A stretch of 64,000 bases of DNA from Macrostomum hystrix (lineage: Eukaryota > Platyhelminthes > Macrostomidae): the NCBI GenBank assembly GCA_950097015.1, contig CATNEN010000039.1, forward strand, positions 11,440,001-11,504,000, in the 5' to 3' direction. The notes beneath the pieces are model-generated. The model saw only the letters and a list, made by a program, of their open reading frames with translations, ran no database searches and was not told the DNA's origin. The position numbers and the translations under genes were made by a program. Numbering within the stretch: the stretch's first letter is position 1; every line of letters starts with the position of its first letter. Positions 10,050 through 22,944 of this stretch are shown piece after piece.

Positions 10050-11458
10050 CTCGCAGACATTTGAGATATTGAGAAAAAGTTTTAGTTTGTGCGTTTTAGA
10101 GATAAGCTTCTGAAAGTAGCCTCCTTGGTTAATGCGCGACGTAAGTTTTTTTGTGTTTACATTTATCGGATAGCATTCAAAAGCTTTTACACCGATCAGG
10201 TTTACTTTAGCAAATGCACACACATTAACACTATGTCTAATGCATATTGCGTCAATCAAACTCGAGTAAAAGCTGAGTAAAAAAGCTTTCTTGTGTCTAC
10301 CGCGAAACGAGAAATATTAAAACGCAAGTCAAAGTAAAAGCTGGGCGATAATTCCGCGCAGAGGCGGGCATGGTGGACTTGATGACTTTATGACGACAAT
10401 TTTTGATTAATGGAACGTCAGGTGAGTGAAGTGCATTACGCCATTTTAAATGCGGAGACTCACAAATCAGTAAGAAAGCAAAATAGCTTTCATAGACACT
10501 TAAGTCATATCGGCTTCAGCATTAGCACCGGTCTTCACGAATCATTTACCTAAACAAAGCAGCACCTGGCGACAGCTGGCGTTTTTTTCCTTATCTATAA
10601 AGCAAGTGAAAGCAAGGAAGTCTTGACGAAAGATTCATTGTCTGCGTCGTCCTGCATACTCGGGCTATATTTTAATTATCTCCTGAGTACGAGTAGCCTA
10701 CGCTTGTGAGTCCTCTATAATCAGACAAGAGTGAACAAGGATGGGAAACTACTACGTTTCTTAGAAAAAAACTGAAGGCTGGTTTTCGCGAAAAAAATAC
10801 ACTACGGAGATTGAAAATGTACATTTTTCAGATTTAAACGGCGACAGCTTTTGATTGGAAGCAGATACAAAGCTGTTCTTTTGATATAACTGGCTTAACA
10901 TGTTGCTTTAGCGAATGTGTAAAGTTTTGTACATTACTATTTTATCCTCATACGATTTTCTTTACTAAATTAATTATCAGAAGTCTTAAATTTAATACAC
11001 TACAGACTAGTAAAATGTGCTTGACCTTATACTTGTTTTCCTCCTGCAATTAAGTATTAATTAATAAATTATTATGGTAATTAGTATAGCAATTTTTAAT
11101 AGCAATTGCTAAATATACTGATTATAGGTCTCAATTTCGTGTGTTTTAGTACGTTATAAATAACTTTATTAATGAAATTAAAAAACCGCCTTTTTAACAA
11201 ATTGGCAATTAGAATCACGTTTTTAGCAGATTTCTTTAATTCTTCAATTCAAGATTTCCAGAATGACATTCAAATATGGATAAGCTTGCTTATGTAATTA
11301 GTATTGGCACAAGACACGAAATTTTATGCGCTAACATAAAAACAAAAAAGCACCGTCGATGGTACTAAAACCGACTTAACAAAAAAATCCATCATTGTTT
11401 ACTACATGAAATTTCATAAAAACCAACAAACAATCGGCTTACTCAACGGATTACGACA
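10050..11458. other. Intergenic, AT-rich
   Basis: No convincing gene or repeat seen. TTTATT at 11165-11170 would be an AATAAA on the PEX6 strand, about 290 bases after its stop. Confidence 0.35.
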
Positions 11459-14400
11459 TCAAACTTTCATATTTCTGTAAGACTTCATTTGCTCCTCAGT
11501 AACCGATGGTTTTAGTTCTCTGGCGCACTGAAGTAGCATCGCTTGATTCAGGCAGCAGTCGGCCGTGAGCTCGTCCGCCAGTCCGCTGTCTATGGCCGCA
11601 ACTGCCTGGCGCAGGGCTAGGTCCGCAGCGTTGGACACTACAGACATGACGTCTGCGCCGGTGACTAAAGGTGGTAGAGCCGTTGCCAACGACGAAATGT
11701 CCACATCAGGTGCACAGGGACGACGTCGTAGTTGTGCCCTAAAAAGGGCCGTTTTCGCTGCTAAACTCTCTGCCGGTGCAATGAGAAGCGCTTGATCGAA
11801 TCTACCCGGCCGAAGCAATGCCCGATCGAGCAGATCGGCGCGGTTGGTTGCACCGATCACAAATACGGCCGCATCCGCCGTCCTGATGCCATCTAGCTCC
11901 GTTAACAGCTGCGATACAATTCTGTCAACAGCTCCGCCACCGCCGCCTCCGCCACGTGCAGGAGCAATCGAATCCAACTCATCAAAGAAAACAACACAAG
12001 GAGCAAGGCGAATGGCGTCAGCGAATAGGGCGCGAACATTCGCTTCGGACTGACCAACGAACATGTTAACCAGCTCAGGACCCTTGACGCTAAGGAAAGC
12101 GAGGCCGAGCTGACTGGCTGCCGCTCGTGCCAGAAGGGTCTTTCCAACTCCCGGCGGCCCGTAGAGCAGCAGGCCACATCGGCGGTGTCGGCGAAGCTCA
12201 GGCCTCTTCAATGGAGCTTCAACCGTGGCTAGAATCTCGGCAACGGCCGCCTCCTGACCGCCGACATCTTCCCAGTCCACAGAAGCTGCAGCTGAAAGAT
12301 TTGGCGCACCCAGCGACGCTGCGCGAGCTTTCAGAGTAGCATCCAGAGCGGCTGATAAGAACCGGGCGGACTGATCAGTAGCAGAAGTCTTGATACTTGT
12401 TTTAGCTTCCGTAGTAGCATTTTCTCTGTCAGGTCTGTCTATCGCATCACCCGCACCACGTTCTGCTAGACGAGCGCGTCGCTCCAGTGACCATAGCTCG
12501 CCGGCGTTAAAACCGACACTGCGTCGCGTCAGGTCCTTCAACAGTTCATCGCGACAGTCGAAACCAGCGCTGGAGAGAGCTCTTCGCCGATCCGCTTCGT
12601 CTGGCGCTGGAACTGCCAAATCGAGTTGAAACAGGGCCAACAAACTGGCATCCATCACACCGAGGGAGCGACAGGTGCCGACAATGATCAATGGCTGGCG
12701 TGTTCGACTGTCTGAGGGTGATTCGTCAGAGTAAGTCAAACTTTTTGCCACTCGTTTCACATCGTATTTGTGAAAAGATACTAATAAGTGCTTCTAAAAG
12801 CACCAAAACTAAAAGCACAAAAAGTAACAGAGCGGTCTAACGCATTTGCCTCTCGCAACAAGATCCCTGAGCTCGATTCCGCGGCGAGGCCAATTTTTTT
12901 AGAGGCGCTGCCGCGGAGAGAAGGCTTGGGGCTTGTCGTACAATTCACGCCATTGAGGGCCAACCTCCAAGGCACAGTGAGTGTACACTGCCTGACAATG
13001 AGAAAGTCAGGGCAGATGAGCACACATGTGTAAGCATATGCCTGCGCACGGTATCCGTGTGCTTGTGTGCTCAGGAGTCAGCGAATTGGGCAGAATTGCC
13101 TCATCGCTGGCTGCGGGTCTAGTGTCACCAAAAGATGAGCCATTGCCCGCAGCCCTCCTGCAAGTTTTATTTTTCTGATTGCAATAGCATACTTTAAACC
13201 ACATAAGTTTTATGTGCTTGTAGCTATCGCATAAAGTACTAAGTACGTCACTTAACTTAGACGCCTAACGAAAGGAATAACTAGGCTTTTTTAGTTTTAA
13301 TACGTTAATTTCTATGCATTTTATACATCACATACGCTTTCCTAGTGCTTCAGTTCAGTATAAAAATAGTACCAGCTTGAGAAGAAAGATAAAATATTGG
13401 GTTGGTGTACCAACTGGGCTAGGTGTAATACTACTCTTACTAGTATCTGCGGTCTGTTGATACTGATCGATTAAGCGGCTGATTGCAGCCACCGCGGCCG
13501 GATCAGCGCCGGCACCATCGCGCCTGCGCGCCAGCAAATTGGCGTCCGTCAGCAGGAGCAAACGCGGCGGAGAAGAAGTAGCAGTACCGTCTGGCATTAG
13601 GACACTGGCGAAGTCGTCGCCGTCGCTGCCACCCGCTGTGCCAGTCCCCGTGCTCGTGGTTGACAATGCACTGACGGTGACAGTGAGTTCTTCGCAGCGC
13701 ACAATGCGAACGTGCAAAGCGAGGCGATCAGCGGCAGCCAGCGCGGCAGCAGCCTTACCGCAACCACTTGGCCCGTGCAACAGTAGAGTGGGCGTCGGTG
13801 CTGGCGAGCTGGTCGAAGTAGCCTTCGTCGAGAAAGTGTCGAGATAGGCGCGCATCAACTCGACCAGACGATCAACAAAGCCGGCAGCGAGAGGCACCGC
13901 CGGTGAAGGTCGAAGTCGCGGCGCGTAGGTGGCGACGGCTTGGTTTGTTGAAGAAGAGAATTGCAAACTTGTGAACTCGATGCCAGCGAGAAATGGGCCA
14001 GGCATACACTCAAAGCCCGTGTTGCCTTCCGTGACCTGGGTGAAAAAGTAATTTTTTATGAACAAAGTCTTGAATTTCAAGAGGATGGAGGACGTACAAA
14101 AACGCAGTCATAAAAAGGGAAACGTAGTGATAGACGATATTGCAACAGAGTAAGGACATATATTATTATATTATAAGTGCAGGAGGGCTGCGGGAAAAGG
14201 AACATCATGTAGTGACACTGTAGCGGACCTAAAAGCGAAGATTTCGGCCAGTACTTTGCCAGGCCACTTGACCATCGTTTCCCCAAACCCTTGTTGGCTT
14301 AGTTATCGTCTATGGTCCTTAGTCTGACGCACAGTTGCGACTTAGATGAAGCCACTTGTTGCGCGAGTTTTGTTGTTTAACTTTCTGCTCGCAAGCTAGA

Positions 14401-15576
14401 GAGCTACCCACAAATATATGCTAGAGTTCTGATCCTCTACAACACTATATATGTCCCTCGAGTTGGAACACATCTCTGCCCATTCCGCTGGCTCCTGAGC
14501 ACATACGCACACAGATACCGTACCTTGTCTAACACATCTACGAGTATAAAACTAGCTGCCTATGTGTAATGCAAATGTATAACAACACTTTATAATATGA
14601 GAATAAGAGTGTTGTCAGAATTATTTTATGAAGTAGGTTTTGAATTATTTTTCGACTTGAAAAGCCCCATTTTTTATTTTAGAATCAGCAAAAAAACTTC
14701 AGGGCGAATGTCCGTTTGTTACTTCCAAACCTATTGTTTTTATCGGGAAACCGCAGTGATAGACAATATCGCAACAGGGTTGAGACAGATCTCAGAAAAC
14801 AAAGGAAAGACCCGTGTTAAAGTGCAAGCAGATAATACAAGAATTAAAACAAGGAGCGCATTATATACCGTGTAGTAAAGAACGGTGTTCGTGTCTATCT
14901 GGCCGCCTACTGAGTCAGCCTGGCACACTGGTACAGTTATAATATCGCCCGGATACAAGCACTGCTGGGTGGCGAACAGTTCAAATAAGCTGAGCTTGTA
15001 CTCACTGTCGCTGCTATAGTGTGGCGATGGTGACAATGCGAGTTGAATACTTCGAGCGCGTTTCGCAGAAGCAATTTCAGTCATTGAGCATTGCTCAATG
15101 TGAAGCCGTATAGTTGGACAATTCATGTGGTTCCTGTCGCTTATTTGTGAGCTTCTAACACGAAACAGATTGTAGATTAAACTTGGGTGTACTACAATCC
15201 TATCTGAGAAACTACCACAATGATTTCCAGTGCTGGATAGAAGTTCTGCAGGGCCAAGTGTCTCTGCCTGCCTATTGTCTAACTTAGTGGCGTAATCACC
15301 AACATCCTGTGTGTCTGTGCAAGTACTGTTTTCCAAGCAACAAAGATCACCACAAACTCTGACAAATGCTAAACGAGGATAAGATTGCCAGGGATTTTTT
15401 GAGTCACATAGGCATTGAGCTGTCACTTTTATCAGACTGTTTTGAGTGGAGCAAAGAGAAGAGTCTGGACCAATGAATAGGCAGTTAATCACTGAATGCT
15501 GCTGCACATTGAGTTTGCTTAGCAATAACAGGTTGCTTTCTTTGTTTATATCAATCTGCACAGTTGTAGCTGCCAT
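11459..15576 (-). CDS. PEX6: Peroxisomal AAA+ ATPase PEX6
   Basis: Three exons (15576-14869, 14035-13441, 12711-11459; all phases agree) encode about 851 residues; human PEX6 has 980. With PEX1, PEX6 forms the hexameric motor that extracts the receptor PEX5 from peroxisome membranes. The second AAA domain is complete: WEDVGGQEAAVAEI, Walker A GPPGVGKT (about 619-626), LSVKGPELVNMFVGQSE, Walker B VVFFDELDS (about 675-683) and ATNRADLLDRALLRPGRFD. The C-terminus (SVTEEQMKSYR) matches PEX6 rather than PEX1 or VCP. The first AAA domain is degenerate: GPSGCGKA lacks the Thr/Ser of Walker A, and the Walker B region LLLLTDANLL lacks DE, as PEX6 D1 Walker B usually does. The N-terminal exon is weakly conserved but is joined in phase (PGDIITVPV region). 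Intron 2 holds a full SINE. Confidence 0.92.
12820..13170 (+). repeat. tRNA-derived SINE, near full length
   Basis: In PEX6 intron 2, antisense to the gene. The head is TAACAGAGCGGTCTAACGC ... GAGCTCGATTCCGCGGCGAGG (A and B boxes). The body includes GAGAAGGCTTGGGGCTTGTC, GTGTACACTGCCTGACAATG, GTGTGCTTGTGTGCTCAGG and GGCTGCGGGTCTAGTGTCACC. It ends GCCCGCAGCCCTCCTGCAAG. This copy defines the family well. Confidence 0.85.
14170..14540 (-). repeat. SINE fragments
   Basis: Two pieces of the same SINE in PEX6 intron 1: the 3' tail (GCAGGAGGGCTGCGGG, about 14180) and an internal part (GCCCATTCCGCTGGCTCCTGAGCACA, about 14476-14502, with CACACAGATACCGTA after it). The stretch between them is unrelated. 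Confidence 0.5.
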
Positions 15577-16634
15577 TTAATGTTATTTGTAACAGGCTGA
15601 AAAATGGTATATTTTAGTTCTCTGCTAATAGAAAATGAACATGTAATAAAAATATAGCTAATATGGTAAATTTTAAGATCTTTGCACCCCTACAAGTTTA
15701 AACAAAGATACAACATAACTGTTATATAGATATTTATAGGTAGTTATTTTCCAAACAGCTCTAGCAATTTATGAACAGTTTTATATCATTAAAAGGATAA
15801 CTATAGCTAGCTATTCTAATAAAACTTATATAGAAGCTAGCTACTGAATAAGCTACTAAAATTAGCTTTAAATTAAAGTATACATAGTTGCATGTTCATT
15901 TCTTTCTATACAAAAAGTTCTACACATGAAAACACTAAGATTTTAGTAGATTAATATGCTTTAAATCACTTGTAATATCAACAACAAAAATGTTTTTGAG
16001 AGCAATACATAGTAGCTACCAAAGCTAACCAATTGCAAAGACTAATAAACATTTGAACAAAATTTAAATACATTTTAAAGACACATTATTTGTCTTTTAA
16101 TAGAGTATATGCATCGATAAAAAAGAATGTTGATCCCATTGAATCTAAAAAGAGTTAATTTTTTACACTAGATTCGCTTAATATTAATATATATTGCCCA
16201 AAGACCTGAGACAAATCCGAAAAAAATGAAAATATCTGTTTGGAAAACAGCAGTCGGCCTTTGAAATATTCAGACCTGACTTACAGCTTCACTGTGTGTT
16301 AGCGCTTGTTATATTTTCTCAGAAAACGCGCTGTTCAAATTTTAAGTGACACAGTATAGCAAAATAGATGTTCTTAATTGAAAACAACGCCTCCAAGTTT
16401 GCACGTGTTATTTTTTTTTATAAAAGTTCTTACTACTAAAATGTTAGTTGCGCAACCTCTGAATACAAAACTATACAATGCAATTTTCAGTCAAGAACTA
16501 AAGTGTAATTCCGGGTGAATATTATATAGGATATTCTGGGCGAATATTATTCACATTAGTCATTATTAGTGTAAATCCTGCCTTTAGTAATGGGTGAATT
16601 TGTTTTTTCCAACGTATAGTCTCAGGTCTCTGCA
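15577..16634. other. Intergenic, very AT-rich
   Basis: Upstream of PEX6; should contain its promoter. No clear motif or gene seen. Confidence 0.35.
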
Positions 16635-16637
16635 TTA

Positions 16638-16985
16638 AGCTGTTGAACGATATTTATTTGCTTCTCGCACCAAGGTCTCTAAGTTCGATTCCACGGCGAG
16701 ACCACATTTATTTGGTGCGCAGCCGCAGCGAGAAGGCTTGGGACTAGTCGTGCAATTTACGCCCTTGAGGGCCAACCTCCAAGGCACAGTGAAATGTACA
16801 CTGTCTGACGATGAGAAAGTCAAGGCAGATGTACATACAGGCTGTGTGTGAGCGTGTGCCTGCGTACATAATTTGTGTGCGTGTGTGCTCAGGAGTCAGC
16901 GAAATATGAGCCTCCTCGCTGGTTGCGGGTCTAGTGTCACTTAATGATGGGCCATTCATTACCCGGAGCCCTCCTGCAATTATTA
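16638..16985 (+). repeat. tRNA-derived SINE
   Basis: Forward copy with a worn head (TTCTCGCACCAAGGTC, TAAGTTCGATTCCACGGCGAG), the full body (GAGAAGGCTTGGGACTAGTC, GTACACTGTCTGACGATGAG) and the 3' end GAGCCCTCCTGCAATTATTA, which shows the (ATT)n tail of the family. Confidence 0.8.
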
Positions 16986-17823
16986 TTCTTATATTAGTTT
17001 AAAATAATGGTTGTGACGTGTGTAACCATGTGTTTTGAAGTACAAACATATGTTTGGTTACAAACGATTGTGTGATGGAAATCACCCCCGTTTTAAATTA
17101 ATGCGGCCTAACCTAAATAGCTTATAATTAACACAGGAAATAAAACTGACCATAAGTGCTGAAATCCAATGTAAGTCGCATTTTTAGTAAGTAAGAGTTA
17201 CATATGTAAAGCTTCTGATCGATGCCTTTCGATTCCTAGCAGCGTCTGGTTGCTAATGAGCTAAAATAAACATTTTTAATTGCACAGCTTGTTCGATCAA
17301 GAACAGCTAAACTCGTGCTTGAACCCATGGAGATACCGGTTTTGGCTGGTTTTTCAGGTTTCGAGCTCGGGTTTGCTGTCAGACGTAAATGGCCCAATTG
17401 TGTCCGATCCTAGCTCTATTGAGCTCTACCTGTACTTGCATGCTGCATTTAGCTTAAAGTCCCGAGTACAATATATTGCTCTGAGTCAAATCCGCTAGCT
17501 TAACAAAAAATTTTCAAGTTTTTATTCAAGAATATTAAGAAAATTATTTTTGTACATGGGAAAATTTTAGCCACTGAGACTACATATTATCAAAAATTTG
17601 ATATATATTGGTAAAGGACGACAATACAAATTAATGACTGCACTTGAATACATTTTTTGTGTGTTTTGTCAACGCAAACACGCAAGAGTTCAAGCTCACA
17701 CGCAAATCTTTATTTTCCTTGGAAGCTACGAGAATAATTTGGCTGCATTTCTATTTCTATAGAAGACAAATGTTTATTTAATCAATCATCTAAAAAGTAC
17801 GCAATCGTCAATCTTGTCTCTCG
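16986..17823. other. Intergenic
   Basis: No convincing gene. A 72-codon frame at 17280-17498 is not recognised. An AATAAA on the minus strand at 17778-17773 lies 46 bases after the oxidoreductase stop and is a good polyadenylation candidate. Confidence 0.4.
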
Positions 17824-20098
17824 TCACAGGCTGCTGAATGGCGTGAATTTCACTGGCGCTCCGGTCTTAAGGCTCTGCTCGCAGGCGTCAGCAAGGGCGC
17901 TGACGTTGAGCGACTCAATCGGTGTTACAGTCTGAGCATCCTTGTTTGCACCTGTGTGAGTTTCAATTATGATTATATTGGAATACTTTAGCTTTAAGTT
18001 AGACAGTTGATTGCTCATTGCTTGAGTTCACAGTAAGCTGTGAAATAGGTTTTTAGCGTTGTCTGGGGGAGAAATTAGGGATGGTGTCGCGGCCACCCCA
18101 GTCCACGGACTTAACTGTTAGCTGAACAGAGAGCCTTTAGAAGCGTCTTTGCCATCTATCCCTTTTCTCTTTTGTCCCTATATTGAGTCCCTATATTGAG
18201 AGGAAAAATACTTCGTATTGTTCTTAATTAACGCGATAGTTCTGAAATGTTCTGCTAGCAAGTAATTGTGTCAATCGTTGCAAGGCCAGCTTGCCTTGCC
18301 AAGTACAACACTATGAGATGTGTTAAAACCCGCATGGTTCATAGAAGACTTAGGCATACAATACATACTACTCAAGACTAGTAGGTATGAATTGAATTGT
18401 CCATGCAAAATGAATATAGAATCTGCGGCACAGTACCAGAAATCCTGGCCAGAAAGCATCGAATGGAGTTAATGTAGCCCTCGGCGTAGCGCTGCGGAAA
18501 TGAGTACTGAATGTTAGCGCTGGTGACGCCCGCGGCAGTTGAGGCCGTCACCGCCCGGTCTGTGACGTTGTTCGAAGCAATCATGCCGTCGCGGCCGTGC
18601 ACCTGAGCAGAATTCGCAAATTAGATGCGCAATTGAAAATAAAAGTACAAAAAAGAGCACTCCACCATGAAAGCAGAGCCCTTGCCTCGATTCTCTGGTC
18701 GTATCCGTAAGTCGAGTACCGGCTGAGCTCGATGAGTCCGATCGCGCCACTAGGAAAGGTGAGCACAATGGCCGCGGTGTCATTGTCGTCGAAATCCTTG
18801 AGGCGCTGGTCGTGGCGGGCAGCGGTGGCGAAGACGGTTGTCGGCCACTGTCCTGCCAGCCAGCAAGCCATGTCCAGGTCGTGCACCCCGCAATCGTGAA
18901 AAATGCCGCCTAAATAGAAATTACTAATTACTAATAAATTAGCGTAGGCGGTTGCGAGTGAGTGATCACACGAGCTCTGCGCGCCTGTCGCTTGTACGAG
19001 TGATACATGTATGTATCTATGTGGCAATCATTTGAGCCAGTTTTTTTTCAATGGCGCTTCTCGAATGTCTCCTTAATTAGGCCACTCGCGTGCCTTGAAA
19101 TCTCACTGAATCCCGCCACACCAGCCCTTGAGAGTCTTCGCCTATTCTCCTGTTTCATAGAATTTCTCGATTTGAGCGTTTTGAGCTCATCTTTCTCTCA
19201 GCCATTCTTCAATCTTTCCGACAATCTAAGCCTGCCAGTCTCCAGCTGATGTTCCTTCTCAGTCTTCATCGTCTGTTAGGCGGCTATGATCTTATCTAAC
19301 TTTATTGGTTTGCGAACCCTTCACGACTTCACATAAGCACGACCTGCGAGTATTGGATGCTTTGGATTAAAGTTCAGAACAGATAAATCTCAATACGTGT
19401 GCTCTCACCGCTAGTTTGAAGATACTCAATGCTGGGATAGGGACTATCCCGGCTACAGGTGCGAATCGTGTGCACCTGTCCGCATGTGACCGCGATTCGC
19501 TCCCTGAGAAGGCCGAAGCTTGGATCAAATCGCCTGCGAGTTCGGGTGAAATTAACAAGGTGAGCTCCATTTACTCGTAGATAGGCAAACTTTGAAATCA
19601 ATGCGGGAAAGAACATGGCATAAACATGACCGTAGGATTATATGATAATGACGTAGGATTACATGCCGTAGAAACCAACCTGTTAAAGCTGCAGTGCAGC
19701 TGGAGACCCTTGGCGTTGGCCAGTCTGTAGCACTCCAGCATGCCTTCAAGACTAGTAGCAATGGGCTTCTCGCAGAAAATCTGCTTGCCGCTGCTGATGC
19801 ACTTGCGAATCGCAGCTTCGTGGGTCATTGTTGGCGAGCAGATCACGCAGAATGTGACCTCTGGATCGGCGAAAGCTTCGTCCTCTTCTTCTGGAAGCAG
19901 AAACTTGGGAGCCTTTTCATCGAGGCCGCCAAGAATGACATCGGCAGCGGCGGCTGCTGCTTTCGGATCGGCATCGATGATGTACTTGATGCGCGCCAGG
20001 CGCAGCGAAGCGATGTTGCCGAAGTGGATGCGACCGGCTCGGCCTAGACCGAAGACGACGCCTGTCAACGTTACCTGAGAAGACATATTCAGTAACAA
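17824..20098 (-). CDS. Gfo/Idh/MocA oxidoreductase, inositol 2-dehydrogenase-like
   Basis: Five exons (20098-19680, 19533-19409, 18909-18686, 18602-18437, 17951-17824), all in phase, encode about 353 residues (349 if the second Met is used). The N-terminal Rossmann motif is GLGRAGRIH. Next come VTFCVICSPTMTHEAAI and FCEKPIATS, the family EKP motif with its lysine. NRRFDPSF, SPYPSIEYLQTSGGIFHDCGVHDLDM (Asp/His active-site region; the exon join falls in SGG) and the C-terminal ALADACEQS follow. These are typical of NAD-dependent myo-inositol 2-dehydrogenase and related sugar or cyclitol dehydrogenases, cytosolic. The substrate cannot be set by sequence alone. The third intron appears to use a GC donor (GAG|GCAAGG). 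Confidence 0.9.
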
Positions 20099-21885
20099 AA
20101 ATACCGGCTCAAACTAGTCTTAGTCACCTCTCCAGGTAAGAGCTGTGAGTTCGCTCAAGGCCGGTGAGCAGGTTTGTGTCTCAAAAAGCACTTCAGTTTT
20201 TTATTCTATATAGTAAATCACACCACTGCATTTTATGGAGATAATCTAAGAAACAAAACCGGTGTGATAAGACCCACCATGACATGAATGAGAGCTCCAC
20301 TTTGCTCCAATCCGTGCCATAGATAAGGCCAGGTGACAAGAACGTAGCTAGATCAAAGGTTTTCTACTGCCAAGCAACTCTTCACCTGTGACCTGCGTGC
20401 AGACTTTGCAAACCTTGGAACGATGCCATATGCTTTCAACTCTCTTTGCCGGCACATATCGATACAAAGCGACTAACATCACTCATATGCATGTTTCTTG
20501 TCTGATCCTAGCCTTTGTGAATTTGGATGCAAAAGTTTAGATCGCATCAAAGATAATATAATAACTGAATAACTGGATATATAAAATTTGTCATATTTTA
20601 TTTGGTTCGAATGAAATTGTTTTCCTAGTGTTTAGCGCTGGTATAGAATAAATATAAATTATATGAAGGTTCACGCTTGATCCTCAGGCTATTTATCAGC
20701 GGAGTCACCGTCTATGGCCAAGAAGACGCAAAAATGTCTTCTGTAGATTAACTACATTCTTCGCTTGTTTATTCTGTTGTCTATGGCAGAAAGACATCGG
20801 ACGCGATTCTCTGAAAACCGCGTCCTCGGACTTTCTCTGCCATATGAGCTGAGAGACACTTTTGCTTCCGACTCAACAGCTTTATAAAGTTTATAAACAC
20901 GATTGGTTGCGTAAACAACTCGCAGACAAATAGTCTATGGTCGAAAGGGCGGGTTTTCGTGGCAGCCAGCGAGCAGAAATTCCCGGAAGCTAAAACGGGA
21001 TGAGTGACACGTCTAGAGGATATAATCTGTGGATGCAGCTAGGCATTTTGGACGTTAAAGTTGCTCTTTACCATAGACAAATACCATAGACAAAATACGA
21101 GGTTAATGGCCAATTTCACATTTTGTTGTTAAATAAAGCTCAACTTTTATCATTCAAGACTGCGCCGTTGCATTTACACGAAGGAAGAAGACTGCCTGAA
21201 CCTGAAATGGACTTTTAACAGATGCTATCAATTCAAAAGCTCATACAGTGGAGTCTAACAGTGCAATGGGCAGTGTGTACAGGTGACACGTACTGGAGTG
21301 ATCGTTAGAAAGGCGGGATCTAAACCTAGGATTATACAACAAAGATGAAAAAGGATATCTGAATGAGCCGTGGAAGTTAATGAAAGAAAAAAGTCTCAAT
21401 TTTACTATCGGAATTTTTGTGGCCATTGTGTCGGAGAAGACTGCTTAGATCCCCATAGATACCTTCTAATTTACGAGTTAGTAATCATCGGCTATGATGC
21501 ATTTCGAAAGGCTATTGGCCCTTAACTCACATATTTCGTGTCATCGGGTTGGACTCATCGACCGATATAAAATTCCTACAAATAAGCTGAAAAGGCCGGA
21601 TATGTGCTCAGATAGCATGACTTTCAGCATTCCATTAGTCTAATGAAAGGTAAAATGGTACAAAAAGGCTTATTATAAGAGTCTCCGGCATAAATACCCC
21701 AGCTTTAGTTCCTAAAGCTGCCATGTTTTATTTTAAACAGCAAATTATTTAGTTTCAATGTGCGATTGCTGCCTTTACTTTGCAGCCTTGCATTATTAAT
21801 CGTGGATTGCATTGCCAATATTAGTTTTTATCAAATCTTCAACAAATTTTTCTATTTTAACGATTGTATCGGATGTAGTCCCTGC
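20099..21885. other. Intergenic with one perfect-looking hairpin
   Basis: No gene recognised. At 20783-20845 an inverted repeat (TATGGCAGAAAG / CTTTCTCTGCCATA with inner GGACGCG / CGCGTCC) could form a strong hairpin. The promoter of the oxidoreductase should lie at its left end. Other short direct repeats are unremarkable. Confidence 0.4.
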
Positions 21886-21887
21886 CC

Positions 21888-22075
21888 CTATTTTGATCAG
21901 CTGCGGCTTGTATGAACGCTCTGATTGGCTGCGGTTTGTATGAATGCTCTGATTGGCTGCGGTTTGTATGAACGCTCTGATTGGCTGCGGTTTGTATGAA
22001 CGCTCTGATTGGCTGCGGTTTGTATGAAAGTTTTTATTGGCTACGGTTTGAACAAACGTTTTGATTGGCTGCCGT
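21888..22075. repeat. 28-bp minisatellite
   Basis: About six tandem copies of GATTGGCTGCGGTTTGTATG plus AACGCTCT, with decay toward the right end. Not coding. Confidence 0.8.
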
Positions 22076-22424
22076 TTTCTTCAATTCGCTATTTTACTGA
22101 GAATCATCAAGTGCAAGTAACTAGCTTCTTCTGGGCTTGTGGCTCGTGGTTGCGTTGTGACAAATTTACGGTGCACAAAACATAAAAAAGGGATTATTTA
22201 TTTTTTAATAAATCTCTTGTTTGTATTGCATGAAAACCTTTTTTTAACTTGTGAGAAATCCTTATCAATGGACATGCTTTTTGTAGAGAAATCATTTCTC
22301 GACTGGCACATCGGAGATTGGTTCGAGCTAAATAAGGAAGCGCACTGGAGTTAAAAAACGTGAAGCCTTGTCGACTAATCCATATTTGATGCAAAATGGT
22401 CGCCACGTTTCTTATAACAAAATT

Positions 22425-22762
22425 AATAATAATAATTGCAGGAGGGCTTCGAGCAATGGTACATTAATTGGTAACACTAGACCCGCAGCCAGCGAGGAGG
22501 CAATTCTGCCCATTCCGCTGACTCCTGAGCACACACTCACACAGAAACTGTACGCAGGCACATGCTCACACAGGTGTTTAAATCTGTCCTGACTTTCTCA
22601 TCGTCAGACAGTGAACACTCACTGTGCCTTGGAGCTTGGCCTTCATGGTCTTGAATTGTACGACAAGCCGCAAGCCAAAGTAATGTGGCATTGCTGCGGA
22701 ATCGAGTTCAGGGACGTTGGAGCAAACGGTTTAAAACGCTCTGCCACTTTCTCACGCCAAAT
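22425..22762 (-). repeat. tRNA-derived SINE
   Basis: Reverse copy starting from its tail (AATAATAATAATTGCAGGAGGG) through the CCGCTGACTCCTGAGCACAC block to a decayed head with ACGCTCTGCCAC. It shows the (ATT)n tail clearly. Confidence 0.8.
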
Positions 22763-22944
22763 TTCTTGAGCAAAGATGTGGCTTCACAACATAACTTTTC
22801 GCTCAATAGCTAGCACTACAATAGTCTCAACGCAGCAGTCCTTGTGCAGTGCGAACCAGCCTTCAAAAAACTTTAGAGGGCTGGTAAACAAATAAGCGTT
22901 TTTCACAATTTATCCTCATGTTAAATTGATATTGACGTGAAGTA

